A DNA stretch of 64,000 bases, from assembly GCA_963931925.1 (NCBI GenBank), contig OZ007573.1:35012807-35076806 (forward strand). Direction: 5' to 3'. This DNA is from Onchidella celtica. Taxonomy: Eukaryota > Mollusca > Gastropoda > Systellommatophora > Onchidiidae. This document shows positions 20,987 to 39,291 of the stretch, one piece after another (the stretch's first letter is position 1; each line of letters starts with the position of its first letter). The position numbers were made by a program, and so were the translations under genes. The notes below the pieces were generated by a model. The model was given only the letters and a program-made list of their open reading frames with translations. It was not told where the DNA came from and ran no database searches.

Positions 20987-22864
20987 ACTGTAAAATATCT
21001 CAAGGCGCGTATAAATAAAAGTAAACTCTGACACTTCACACAGGTAGACGCTGATAATTTGACGTACTAAATGAAAATAATTGCATTAAATGTGCCTGTG
21101 AATTCAAGAGTTGTCAGCTCCAATATACTTGTTTCGGGAATTTTATTGAATTTGATTTTTGTTTTTATTTAAATGAGAGAAAAGGCACGAAATAAATAGT
21201 TCATTTCGTTTCGGGAGAGTTTGGCCTTTATGCCATTAGAAGATTTGAAAATCATGTGCACGCTAATAAGATTATCTCACTTTTTCATAACTGTTGAGGT
21301 AGACCGTCCTTTCTTTATTGGATACAATTTTTGTCTTACAAAGTCGACATTTAGAGGTTTACCAATTACGAAAAGTTACTCAAAATGATCCAGTTTATTC
21401 GTCCTTTTCCCGAGCGCTCTGCATTGTGCCAATATTACAAAGAAATAAGTGTTCTGAAAACATAATATAATTCCTTATAGCATTACATGAGGAATGTTTC
21501 GTACAGAAAATAAGGCTTAAAACTTTGGCTTTACGAGGGTACAATAATTTCAGTCTAACCTAGCTCTCAAGATGTCCCAGGTCCAATACATGAAACGTGC
21601 GCTGTGGCTTAGACGTATAACATCTTCTTCCCGTTCAGTAGCCTTTGGACCTTTAGGGTTAAATAATGGAGTGTGGTGTCGTTTATAACCACCATATAAA
21701 AGATTCATTCTTTGTCATCATTTTATTTGTGCCGCCATCATCGTGACGTAAAATTTCTACTAAGTTCACAAATATGCAGCTGGCAGTTCAAAAGCACATA
21801 TTTATTATTTCAAAGATCTTTATAAATTACGTTGTCTAGCCCTCGGCATTGATCAGATTATTATACATTATCTGTTAAATGCTGTCTCTTTCCAATCTGA
21901 TTATACCTAAAGATAGTGCCACACATTAATCCTATGGGATTATAACATTGCTTACTTTGTGTTGCAAATTATACCTACCAGTAACATGGAATTTTTAAAA
22001 TTTACAGCACGAAAATGGAACTATATGGATAATAATTTATATCATGATGTGAATTATTTAACAGCTTAATGTTTGTACAACCTTACGATTCAGGACAACA
22101 AATGCCTGCTTCTCGAATGCATTCAGACCATCGATGAATGGTAAAATGTACTTATCATCAAAACAAGACAAAGTCTCACTAATGATAGTGTCTGTTCTCA
22201 GGAAATGGTTTTTCAAAGTCAACATTTTCTTGACTTCACCTGCAATTAGACAGATAATTATGCCTGAATATTATGATAAGTGAGTAGAGAAATTTCCTCT
22301 CTTCCTATAACTTATTCTGAATGAGATCTCTGTCTCCTTTGTGATGGTACTAGAAGATGACACAGTTCAAGCACAAGAATTTGGGTCATCGAGTACGTTC
22401 ATCTGTCTTGCCAGGCGTGGGCAGTTCCAAATAGTGTCCGTTGGTTTGTTTCGTTTGAAGCCCAGAACTCGTCCTTCTCCAAAGTTCAAATTTTATTTCG
22501 TCTTTCATCATACGTTCCAATGCTCCAAGGGCAAGTGGAATATTGAGAAAAATAACAAGGCAACTAACAGCAGGCCATGGAAGGAAAATCCTAGCTCGCC
22601 TCTAAGTTTCGTTCGGCATCGTATTGGTCGATCTAAATAATGGTTTAGATGTGTTAATGAAATGTTGTCATCCGTAAATGTACGCATTACGTGTGAAATA
22701 TGACGTCTTTTTTTTTCTTTATGCAGCACCCCCGGGTGGTTCCTTCTGCCAAGAGTTTCCATTCTTCTATTTTAATGTTTTTCAGGGGGTGGGGATTCGA
22801 ATTTGTATACAAAACCTATACTTGTCGTTGTTCTTTTTCTTCTGTGTTCTTCGACTCAGACTGT
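20987..22864. other. Intergenic, no gene seen
   Basis: AT-rich upstream region of the receptor at 19817-20986. No repeat or protein family recognised. Confidence 0.5.
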
Positions 22865-23095
22865 TTATATCAGGAGGCCGGTGGCCTTTATGAAGGACGC
22901 TGTGCTCTTGAGTTCCTCTGCTGTCCCATATAGCTTTGTGTGTAGTGCCACACCTCGGGACCAGCTATCTTTTCTCTGTTGTCTGTATAGGGGGCATTGT
23001 TGGAGGATATTTTCTGCATTCTCTGGAGAATTTCCACATGAGCATGTCTCAGTTTCTCCTTTGTTTGAATGAATCAAATATTCAGTTTCTCGCAC
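22865..23095 (-). pseudogene. Non-LTR retrotransposon (LINE) C-terminal remnant
   Basis: On the minus strand this reads C-S-C-G-N-S-P-E-N-A-E-N-I-L-Q-Q-C-P-L-Y, then L-Y-G-T-A-E-E-L-K and F-I-K-A-T-G-L. That is the cysteine motif and end typical of RNase-H-bearing LINE polyproteins in invertebrates (I/Jockey-like). Only the last ~75 codons remain, with no RT visible upstream, as expected for a 5'-truncated insertion. Confidence 0.65.
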
Positions 23096-29689
<6,594 letters not shown>

Positions 29690-30000
29690 AATTATTAATA
29701 ATAATAATACACAGCATTTATATAGCGCTTCACCCCGTTAACAACTTAACTATGCTCTAAGCGCTTTACAATATTTATATCATACAAATCACACACTCAG
29801 TACGTAGGCAGACACAGGAGAAAACAAAATGAACATTCAGAATGTAAAAAGATGGCTCTTCGGCTGATGTTTAAAAGTCTTAAAATTTTCAGCCTCTCTC
29901 AAAGGCAGAGGCAGAGCATTCCAAATCTGAGGCCCTTGAAAAAGATGTGTCACCCATGGTCTTAAGAGACATGCTGATGTCGGCGATAAGTGAAAATGCA
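29690..30000 (-). mobile_element. LINE 3' end (L2/CR1-like), 5'-truncated
   Basis: On the minus strand a reading ends G-P-Q-I-W-N-A-L-P-L-P-L-R, then F-K-x6-K-S-H-L-F. This is the usual C-terminus of L2/CR1-type reverse-transcriptase proteins (G-P-x-L-W-N-x-L-P). Past the stop at 29837 comes a 3' tail with TGTAAAGCGC, AGCGCTATATAAATGCTG and (ATT)n at 29693-29706. The same tail closes the two SINEs in this window. RT itself is not seen, so only the 3' end was inserted or survives. Confidence 0.7.
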
Positions 30001-30574
30001 GCCTAGGCCACCAGCTCGAGACAGGGGGAAAAGAAACCGATGGACACAGCCCAAGAAAAGCAGGCCCGCTGAAGAGAGCGATACAACCCAAACAGATCTG
30101 GACACTATCCCCAGAAACGACCATTGCTGTGTACGCTGTCACCCCCGCACTGGCCTGTTCAGCCACAAGCGACACTGCTCCAGCATAGCTGACGGTCAAA
30201 ACAGTTAGGATGCAATATTTAGTGGCCATCCCTGACCGACGGAGGTTTGAAGACTTTGAAACCAAACACATTCTCTCTTATAAGAAACTGGATATGACTG
30301 TGTAAGTGCCGTTGTTGTAAAAAGGTCTTCAAGCTCCCGCCACATTCTTGTCACCAGCGGACAGCCAAGTGTGATACTTGGTGGTCTTTCACTAAAATAA
30401 TGAGATCAACTTCGGCATGACCGGTAGAGTGTCAGTGGTCAGAAACTTTGTCAAACTCAATATTGTTATTATTAATATTAATTCATGACATCTTGGAATT
30501 TTTATGGCACAGAGGCTACAATTATGACAGGATTGGCAAAATGAAAAATACGACGTGTCAAAAGTCTGTGTTAC
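30001..30574. other. Intergenic; possible extension of the LINE remnant
   Basis: The minus-strand frame of the LINE end stays open to 30271, but the sequence beyond about 30000 is not recognisable as RT. Nothing else is seen. Confidence 0.4.
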
Positions 30575-30650
30575 GTTGGCGATGGAGAATTCTCTATCAT
30601 CTTGGATGCGAGAGGTGTCAGGTTCGAATCCCGCTCGATGCCAAGTCCAA
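30575..30650 (+). repeat. tRNA-SINE relic (B box)
   Basis: GTCAGGTTCGAATCCCGCTC near 30618 is an excellent B box. A box-like sequence upstream is degraded (TGGCGATGGAGAATTC). A decayed tRNA-derived SINE head is the simplest explanation. Confidence 0.42.
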
Positions 30651-32625
30651 ATCCATACAGTTTTTTCTTGGTGTCTTGAAAGGCATTCGCTCAACGGTGA
30701 GGGTCCGAAGCTTTATTTCTGATATAGTCATATTGTGCTGGAACATTGGACGCAAATCCTAATAAAAAACCTTGGCCTGGGCTGAATTTTGACAGGATGC
30801 AATCTCTTGTCAATGAACTCTACAGAAGAAACTACTTTTGAAAAAACAAATTTAGTCTTACAATTATATAATTTGTAAATCAGGAACAAGCTTCGCACAA
30901 AAAAGGATTTTTGAAATATCAGATTTAATCTTACAATAATATTTAAATCAATATTTTGAATTTTTTTTTCAACGTTTTATTTCTCACTAATTTGTTGCAG
31001 AAAACCACCGGCATATTATGTATACTTATCTTACGGTTGCACATTTCTATGAATGGTAAACCTTGACGGTCCACATTTGGAGGCTCGGGGAAAAGCTATT
31101 GCAGAAATGTGTAATTGACAGCACTGACTCTACTGAAAACAGTTTTGGAAAGAAATGAAACTGCAGAGCGATTTTTATCGTTTTTTTTTAGAACTTTTAC
31201 AGATGATCTGAGAGGAAACAAATAGTAAGACTTTGGGTAATATGAATTACAGTATATCAGGTTATTTTGCCTTCCTACTCCTGCTTCTTTCTTCCCGAAA
31301 AGTTAACGTCACATTTGTTATTATTTTTCTATTTGACTATTATCGGACAGGGAGATCTGATACTATTGCGTGTATGCCTTTATTTGCCAGACATTGCCCT
31401 GTTATTTTAAGGACATTTACGAGTTGTTTGTTACAGGAACAATCTTTTCCTTTTTAGACATAGCTAACCCACCGCTGTAGTCCAGAGAACTGACGTGCAT
31501 GACAATTATATACCTTTTCAATTATCCCAGCAAATGCAAAGACAGTATTAAATGCCTTTAATTTGAGCTGAGGTCTAGTACGGGTAGCCTACGCTGTTAT
31601 AACGATTTAATATACATAATGTAGTTATTAACCCAGCTTGGATTTGAAGAAAAACGCCTCTGATTATGACAAATCCCTAGTATAACGTATAATAGGGGTG
31701 TGGGGGTGAGGGTGGGGGTGGGGAGGTAGGGGTCCCCAGAGTGCGAAAAGCTTACGTAGAGGGTGGAGGGATTTCCAAAATGGAACACAGGCACCTTACA
31801 GATGGCCCTTATATAGGTATATAAACGCATAATTATGGAAGTTCATACTGAAATGATTATGTATGATTATCTCACATCATATAATGTAGACGTAAAATTG
31901 GTACAAAATAATGACCTGCATTGTCTTAGCATAGCATTTGCACAGGAAGATAAGCAGTTCTTAATAGCCAACACCAAAAAGATTTGACATACATTATAGA
32001 TTTTGCTCTGCCCTTCTTTGCAAACTCAGTGGCACCAAAATTCTAAGATAGGCATGGGTTAATGATTATAATAACGTTTGATTTGGACGTAGTTTGAGCT
32101 GCTGCTAAGTTTTTATATAAGATCCGCGAATACTCATGACGTTAGCCCAAGGGCCTAGGAGGCAGAGCGCTTAACCTGGGTGCAAACAGATCCCAGCTTT
32201 AACTAAGTCGCTGCTCTAATATAACTTCACTGTACAGGAAAGACACATCATTAAACCCCAAACACAGCAAAGACAGTCAAGGAGTTGTACTGTCTGGGCA
32301 CCTTTTCCGCTGTGACATTATCTGTGCACACTACAATAATGCTGGGATAGGTAGGCCTATGTCTGTCAGCCAAAAGCAGCTCGTCGGGTAAACAAATACA
32401 ATTTTCAGTGGTATGACAAATCACTAATGCACTTGCCCGAAAGAATCTCGAAAAGTACAAGCAGGTGTTCATTTTTCTTCTTTCATCAATTTTGAGAACG
32501 GAATGGCGCATAAATTATGGAGGTTAAATCATATTAAGTTTTATGATTTTGAACCTAACGCGTTTGACTTTATCAGGATTTTGATACTTTGAAATGGTCA
32601 AGTTCATGTCCTGCCATATCAGAAA
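30651..32625. other. Intergenic, no gene seen
   Basis: AT-rich. A possible very degraded tRNA-SINE lies near 32145-32290 (GAGCGCTTAACC then ACAGATCCCAG). A GGGGTGGGGGTGAGGG-type run lies near 31695-31725. No protein family is visible. Confidence 0.4.
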
Positions 32626-32787
32626 ATGCTTGTCAGTAACTTTCTTCGCCAAATCTTTGAAGATGTTTTCGGATTTGGAGCATGTTTTTTATTGTCCATC
32701 GTCGGCATGGGAACCAATGTCATCAATATCACTGTATTCTACAAACAGGGTTTCCGGGACTCAACCACAATATCCTTGTGTGCCATT

Positions 32788-34015
32788 TGTCATGAGTCAA
32801 GTGTTATTAAATCTCACGCAGAGCCGTGAGTTGTTTTTTTACCAGGGCCATGAGAATTGGCTGGTGGCCTTGAACGGTCCTCGCGTATTATTGTTTGTGA
32901 GTAAGGAATTGCAAAGTTAAACTATTAGATTCACGCTTTTCGGTTTTAATGTGCGTGATTAGAAGTAAGGCAGTGAGGGTGAGACTAGGTGGGGATAGTT
33001 GACATTGTTAAGTATGACTAGACAAGTTTTTGCACGTTAACTGGCTGGTAGAATAGTGCAGACTATATTCCTATATTCAAAATGGCGGGAGGTTTCGGCC
33101 AATGAGATTGCTGAACTAATTTTGCCAGCGGACTAGCCCTGCCGGGTAGTTGGATAGTATAAAACATCGTGTAACGTTGAAATTCATTGAATACAGACGA
33201 GAGAAGCATCGTTTCGTGAAGTATCTCCGGTTGGCCATTACCTGAACTGTGTGGTCTGAAGACTAAAAGTCCTTTGCCATCGGACTGACTGAGTAGAAGG
33301 AAAGGTTTGGGTGGACTGACCTTTAAGAGTCCACGCTGCGCTCTTTTGATGTTCGCGCCTACCAGTTAGGCGTGACCAACGGTAACTCAGCTTATTCATT
33401 AAGTATGATAGAAGTCAGGGATAGAAGAAAACTCACAGCATCATAGGAAGTCAGAGAAAACCACAGCTTGGACTCGACGAACGAGTGTAGTGTTAGCTTG
33501 TGAATCATTACGACTCGAGCCCTCCGATTTTAATATGAACATTAGAGCGATTACCTGTATAGAATTATATGTACAAGCTGTTTAAATACCTACAAGCCAA
33601 TTTGTGCTTCTGTAGGCTTTGAATGTACTGGGCTGTTCTAGCCTTCAGTGTACCTTGATAACCTGTATTATTCTGGAGAGTTTGCCTGGCGTCTGGCCAG
33701 TGGCGACTCAACTGTTACTTTAGATTAATATCTTGTTTCTTATAATATACCTTTTTGGCTATTAATTGCATTACATTTGATAGGGAACATAGTGGCATAA
33801 AGATGTTAGGTTAAGCTAGTAATTGGAAATTTTGCTTGAATATACTTCTATCGTTTTTTTTGTTTTGTATATTAATATTATGTAATAATATGGCCCGGCC
33901 GGCCTGACAACATATATTCTTATTTAATAATTTCTTGTGTGTATGTGTCCGAGTGTGAGTTAACTGCCTCTCGTGCAGTCACTACATCCCCAAGACCATA
34001 ACTCTGCTCGTGACA
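32788..34015 (+). mobile_element. Solo LTR (1228 bp) inserted in a GPCR
   Basis: Starts TGTCATGAG and ends GCTCGTGACA, flanked by a perfect CCATT duplication (32783-32787 and 34016-34020). It matches, in opposite orientation and with many differences, the LTRs at 48890-50115 and 52648-53873. Shared landmarks include CTTGGGGAT, CACTCGGACACA and GGCCATGAGAATTGGCTGG. A TATAAAA at 33158-33164 marks the likely U3 promoter. No internal region or second LTR is present, so the coding part was lost by LTR-LTR recombination. Confidence 0.9.
33158..33164 (+). promoter_or_regulatory. TATA box of the solo LTR
   Basis: TATAAAA followed by CATCGTGTAACGTT. The same context occurs in the paired LTRs (minus strand, TATATAAC at 49736-49743 and 53494-53501), so it is conserved in the family. 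Confidence 0.55.
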
Positions 34016-35112
34016 CCATTGCCGTCTTTGATTTCCTGAAATGTTTGTCCGGATTTGTATACAGATTGTACGGATTTATTCGTATAGAAAATCCGGCGTT
34101 GTCGATGACTTGGGAAAGTATCACTGTCACTAATGACAAGAGTATCCACGCAATAACAGGAGCTGTGGCCAACGCGTTGACGGCGTATTTGTCCATTGAA
34201 CGATGTCTTTGCGTCAGTGTACCATTTAAAGTTCGAGACATTATCACACCACGGAGGACGTTTCTGACAATTGCAATTTTATTGTTCGTGATTTTGACAT
34301 CGTTCTTTCAATAGTTTCATACTTTTATAGCGTTCGAAATCATTTGGTCTTTCAGTCCGGATCTTAATGGAACTGTTGCTCAAAGAAAAGTATCATCATT
34401 CATAAAGAGCCATCCTGCAATTCTGGCTTACATGAGTACCATTTCCATTTTCTGGCCGATCGTTACATTTACCACCACCGTTGCTTGCACCGCTACTTTG
34501 GTGTTTTACTTGAAAAAGTCTAGTAAATTTCAAGTGGAGCACAGCAGCGTCTCTGTTGTAATACCAAAGGGCGTCGATCAAACTCAGCGTCCAGAGAATA
34601 GACGAGCTCAAACTACTACACGTAGAGCAGAAAACACATCAGACGAAAATGCATATCTGGAAGAAGACATCAATGTACCTGAAAGCCGCCATGCTCACAG
34701 CAATAACAAACAATACTCTCTGGGAAGGCTCGATAATAATTCCGCTGAGTCCAACAGGAAAAAAACGAATCTCTCTCACTGTGATCTACAATTGCTGAAG
34801 ATGCTTCTTGCAGTCATAGCAGTTTACTTACTCAACGTAATTCCACGTATCAGTCTCAGTTTCGTTAGGTATTTTGAACCTGAATTTTACTACGAAAGAA
34901 AATACAATAATTTGGTTGTAACAACCCTAAACTTAACATTTGCCTTGGATTTTATCAACGTCTCAGTTAATCTGTTCATATATTTAGGCATGAGTTCAAA
35001 ATTTAGGAAAATTTTTCCGGCAATTAATGTGTTGCCAAAAATGACCTTGAAAAAAAGGCTGAATTTTTTCTTTTGTAAATTGTCAAAGTTTAGCCCTTTG
35101 AGAACCATTTGA

Positions 35113-35910
35113 CAAGAGCTGTACTATGTTATATAAGGGTTACTGCAGAATGGGTTGGAGTAAGTCCCTGCAGGTATAGTTCATTATGCTGATGAAAGAC
35201 AGCATTGTGACCAGTCTACAGTATGGTAAATTATATCTCACACAAACAATAACTTCAAACAAAGACAGGATTTGAAAGTTCAGAACAGACACAGCACATC
35301 AAAGAAAACTCAGGCAATAGCACAATGTTTAAATGGAAGAGAAAATAAGATATGAACGAGAATGTCCAGCAACAATAGTACATGTATTAAAAGTGTTGTC
35401 ACAATTATGTTTCACATTATCATTATTATTAATAATAGATTTGTGATCGATATTACTCAATATTACTGTTACTGCAGTCTATCTTTGTCAAAAGCAATGT
35501 ACTTAACCTCTCCAACAACCTTTCGTAATGTATATGAAAGTCATTTATCAGTGAGAACCATGAGTAGATACTGAGGTACATCTTTTCTTCTCCCTCTCTC
35601 TCTGTCTTTTCTGAGAAAATAAGGCACATGCATTTTGTTCGTTATTTGACAGATACAGATTTGAATTTCTATTTTCAGTTCAGTATAGTTGCCCATCTGG
35701 ATTCCTTTGATATCAGAAGCCTATCTTGAATAGATTAGGCTTTCGTCAATATTTTTTGACGGAATATGCAAACAACAGTATGACATCATATTCTGTTGTT
35801 TTTATTTGGCCCTCGCCATGCCCCCTCCCCCCCCCCCCCCAACATCCTTTTTAATTTTTGCTCACTCACACATACTGGTTGGTCAAATCTCAACAACTCA
35901 CTTATCAGAG
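35113..35910. other. Intergenic, no gene seen
   Basis: AT-rich, with a C run at about 35826-35840. No coding family recognised. Confidence 0.45.
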
Positions 35911-36099
35911 CTTTGGTCCAAGAAACCCAGGACTCAAACGAAGACTTTAATTGGATCAAGAAACACCTTATTCCAAAGAGGTCACTAATCAGGATTTTGG
36001 TACAAGAAACCCCGTACTCCAACAAAGCCACTGATCACAAGTCTGTTCCAAGAAACTCCAAATTTCAATGACGTCACTCAATAGAGCTTTGGATACACC
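35911..36099. repeat. Diverged ~45-bp tandem repeat, about 4 units
   Basis: The core (T)TGGTNCAAGAAAC recurs at about 35913, 35951, 35997 and 36043, with a partial TTTGGATAC at 36088. Between cores lie TCACTAATCA- and CTCCAACAAAG-like blocks. Spacing is 38, 46, 46 and 45 bp. Confidence 0.65.
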
Positions 36100-38121
36100 T
36101 TAAATTACATGTTTTGTGAATTATTTTTATAATGTCCTTTTGACGAATCATTCTGCCTCTTTTGATGCTGATTCGTGAAGTTTGTATGTACATTCCGTTC
36201 TGATCGCTGGGGTAGACAAACAGTATTGAAGTAAAGCTGAACGCGCTTAATGAAAAAAAAAAGTTATGGAGATTTACATTATTTTTCTTCTTTTTTTTTT
36301 GCACCCCCCCCCCCCCACACCCAAAGCACTTGCACTGTATTTTAAGAAAAAAGTAATTAGAATAAATGTGTTTAACCCTAGAATAATTAGATTTAAAGTC
36401 GCCTGGTTTTAATTTATGCAAACTTTTTGAAATCTACATTGAAATCTCTCTCAGTTCACAGTATTTCTAGGTTACTCAGTCTTTCTTGGCTCACTGTAGG
36501 TTCTGACACGTTTTGATTAATTTCAGTTTTGAGAAACTCCCTTTGCAGTTGGCAATTGGAACTGATAAATTCAAAATGTCAGAACAAAGTTAGTCAAACT
36601 CTCTTGCAGCTTCCACTTGAACACCCACCGAACCAAATGTAAAAGAATATCATAACAGTCGATAGTTGCAAAAAAATGTAACTCAACAGGGATTAGAAAA
36701 TACTTTGGAGGCGTAAATCATTAAATGCGTTTGAGACAATGTTTAGAAAATGGTTTAGTATGCCACGTATGGCAAGAACTCAGTTTTGATCCATTGTCAA
36801 TTTGTTAGCGCTTTTGGCCTTATCTTGAATCTTGACCCTCGAAACGCGATAACTGCCCTATTTTCACTTATTATATATATATAACTAACGCGTTAGCAAG
36901 AGAATTACCACAGCAAAGAAAAACCAGAATAAACTAACCTGTTAACGCCCCAGAACAAACAAAAATTCCACAAACGCTCGAACTCCTAACGACACACACA
37001 CACACTTACAAGACAAGTCCAACAAGTTCGCCTGATGAGTCCGACAAAATGCTCAAATATATATATATTTATTACACACACACTCACACACACAAATGTG
37101 AATATGTTAAAATTTCTCCCTTATTTGCATTAACTTTATTCGGTTTCAATTCCATCTCTCATTTGTTTACTCTCCGTTTGTATGACAGTCACACACAATT
37201 TGGGCCTGCTTCAATACTGTCAAATGATTATACATTTTGAAAATCGACGTGGAATAAGAATGTCTTGAACTGAGGTGTCTATTAGTGATTCGAGACGTCG
37301 GGGTTGAACTAACTATCAATATGCTTGTGCCGGTGTGTCTTTCCTATTGAAAATTCTAAGCTCTAGGGTTATGGTCGGATTAGGGTTACGGTTAGAACAA
37401 AATACCAAGTCCAAAGAGTATTCCAAATGAGCCTGCTGGCCTACATGTACATCCATGGCTTCACAGTATGTCTCTCCAAAGATTTCCATTGATTGAGTAC
37501 ACAATACTCATGCACAGAAGTTCACTGATTTCATCCCAAAAACAGTTGTTGGAATGCACAGAAAATTATGTGCAATGACCAAAAGGACTGAGTGGGCTCG
37601 AAATACTAAGTAACCTGGTATCTAACTAAATAGGGTTGGTCAAGAATAAATGTAGGAATGACTTTTAAGCACGAACGAGATATATATTTTATTTTTACCT
37701 ATTTAGTGAAATGTGGAACAGTGAAAATGACAGCATGGCAGGTACATTGACTCACTCTGTGAGCTTTCTGTTTCTTTCTTTTTGTTTCATCCAGAATGTG
37801 AAAATTCTGTCTGCATGAATTCATTGTTCAGATATAATTGACCACACTGACCGCTAAGATTCAGATATTCGCAGGAAACAAAACACTCAAAGACTGCAGG
37901 AAAAGTCTCAGGTTCACGATAGGAATGGCCCTCGTGGAATGAACTGTAAAGAGGTCAAAGGCCGAAGCCAGAGTCCGATGGAGCTTCTCTTTCCGCTAAG
38001 ATCTCCTATGGTCTTGTTCTCCCAAGACTTTCAATTCTTTTCACCACCACTCCTTTTTCAAAATAAATATATACACTTCATCAATTTTGCTCAAAAGTTT
38101 TCGTCACTTTTTTTTTCTTCT
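36100..38121. other. Intergenic, no gene seen
   Basis: C run at 36303-36316, TA-rich run near 36870-36885 followed by ACTAACGCGTTAG, and short CA runs near 36994 and 37075. A block at about 37976-38050 resembles the block at 3252-3320. No gene seen. Confidence 0.45.
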
Positions 38122-39291
38122 TCAAAGTAAATTGTGGCAGCACAGTAATGTCTGAAATATGTTCCGAAATTTTGAACTCATGCATAAATATATGAACAGA
38201 TTAACTGAGGCGTTGATGAAATCCAAGGTATATGTTATGTTAAGTGAAGTTACGGCAATGTTATTGTATTTTCTTTCGTAGTAAAATTCAGGTTCAATAT
38301 ACCGGACCACACTGAGAACGATTCGTGGAACTACGTTGAGCAAGTAAACCGCTATGACTGCAAGAAGTATCTTCAGTAATTGCAGATCACGGCGAGAGAG
38401 ATTCTGGTTTTTCCTGTTGGGGACAATGGAACCATCGGGTTTCCCCTGTTTGTTGTTACTGTGACCGAATGGACTTTGGTTTACCCTTGTGTAATCGTCC
38501 AAACATGTCTTATCATCTGATGAATTGTCCAGCTCGTGTGCAGCAGAATGAGCTAGGCCATTTCCTGAATGCTGGGTCTGATCGACGCCCCTTGATATTG
38601 CAACAGAGACATTGCTGTGCTCCAGTCGAAATTTACTAGACTTTTTCAAGTAGGTCACCAAGATAGCAGTGCAAGCAACGGTGATGGTAAATGTAAAGAC
38701 AGGCCAGAAAAGTGCATTGGTACTCATGTATGTCAGCACTGCAGGATGGTTCTTTAGGAATGATGACACCCGCCTTTGAGCAATCGTTTGATTGACAGCC
38801 GGACTGAAGAACCAGGTGATTTCAAACATGACAAATACATGAAAGAACGATATCAATGTCATGAAGACTATTAGGGCGATTGACAGAAATGTTGTTCGTG
38901 GTGTGATGATGTCTCGAACTTTAAATGGCACACTGACGCAAAGACATCGTTCAATGGACACATAAGCAGTCAATGCATTGGCCACAGCTCCTGTTATTGC
39001 GTGGATAATCGCGTCATTAGTGACAGTGATACTTTCCCATGTCATCGACAACGCCAGATCCGCTATACGAATCAATCCGTACAATCTATATACAGATCCG
39101 GACAAACATTTCAAGAAGTCAAAAACAGCAATGGCACACAAGGATATTGTGGCGGTTTCCCGGAAACCTTGTTTGTAGAACACAATTATATTGATGATAT
39201 TTGTCAACACTCCGACAAGAGAAAACAAAAAACATGCCCCAAAACCGAAAATGTCTTCAAGGATTTGGAGAAGAGAATCACTGACCAGCAT
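38122..39291 (-). CDS. Class A GPCR, chemosensory-receptor-like (389 aa)
   Basis: Fourth intact receptor, of the same subgroup as the split pseudogene at 32626-35112. TM1 contains L-T-N-I-I-N; TM2 has A-V-F-D-F-L-K-C; ECL1 has M-T-W-E-S; TM3 ends S-I-E-R-C (112-116); ICL2 reads P-F-K-V-R-D-I-I-T-P-R; ECL2 has a sequon at N167 (V-N-Q-T-I); ICL3 (about 218-300) contains G-V-D-Q-T-Q and a serine/asparagine-rich stretch; TM6 contains V-Y-L-L-N-V-V-P-R; TM7 D-F-I-N-A-S-V-N; then S-S-K-F-R and a short tail with L-L-C-C. Those two cysteines could be palmitoylated. The TM3/ECL2 disulfide cysteines are absent. The pair with 32626-35112 is in inverted orientation. The ligand is unknown. Confidence 0.85.
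   Translation of the reverse strand: MLVSDSLLQILEDIFGFGACFLFSLVGVLTNIINIIVFYKQGFRETATISLCAIAVFDFLKCLSGSVYRLYGLIRIADLALSMTWESITVTNDAIIHAITGAVANALTAYVSIERCLCVSVPFKVRDIITPRTTFLSIALIVFMTLISFFHVFVMFEITWFFSPAVNQTIAQRRVSSFLKNHPAVLTYMSTNALFWPVFTFTITVACTAILVTYLKKSSKFRLEHSNVSVAISRGVDQTQHSGNGLAHSAAHELDNSSDDKTCLDDYTRVNQSPFGHSNNKQGKPDGSIVPNRKNQNLSRRDLQLLKILLAVIAVYLLNVVPRIVLSVVRYIEPEFYYERKYNNIAVTSLNITYTLDFINASVNLFIYLCMSSKFRNIFQTLLCCHNLL

Larger units (their letters stand above)
32626..35112 (+). pseudogene. Class A GPCR pseudogene split by a solo LTR
   Basis: Codons 1-54 (32626-32787) give TM1 and the start of TM2, ending L-C-A-I. The frame resumes exactly at 34021 with A-V-F-D-F-L-K-C, so the 1228-bp LTR plus a 5-bp duplication interrupts one reading frame. 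The second part reaches S-I-E-R-C in TM3 and R-D-I-I-T-P, then meets TAG at 34312-34314 inside a 9-bp insertion in TM4 relative to paralogues. The same frame continues from 34315 through ECL2 (L-N-G-T-V sequon), TM5-TM7 (D-F-I-N-V-S-V-N) and S-S-K-F-R. A one-base insertion near 35020 then shifts it past the normal stop into former 3'UTR. Closest paralogue here is 38122-39291, with shared V-D-Q-T-Q and R-K-Y-N-N. It is the only receptor copy on the plus strand. Confidence 0.9.

Noticed and set aside
36870-36900. TATATATATA next to the palindrome ACTAACGCGTTAG as an origin or operator
   Set aside because: Short palindromes of this sort are expected by chance in AT-rich eukaryotic DNA; nothing around it supports a role.
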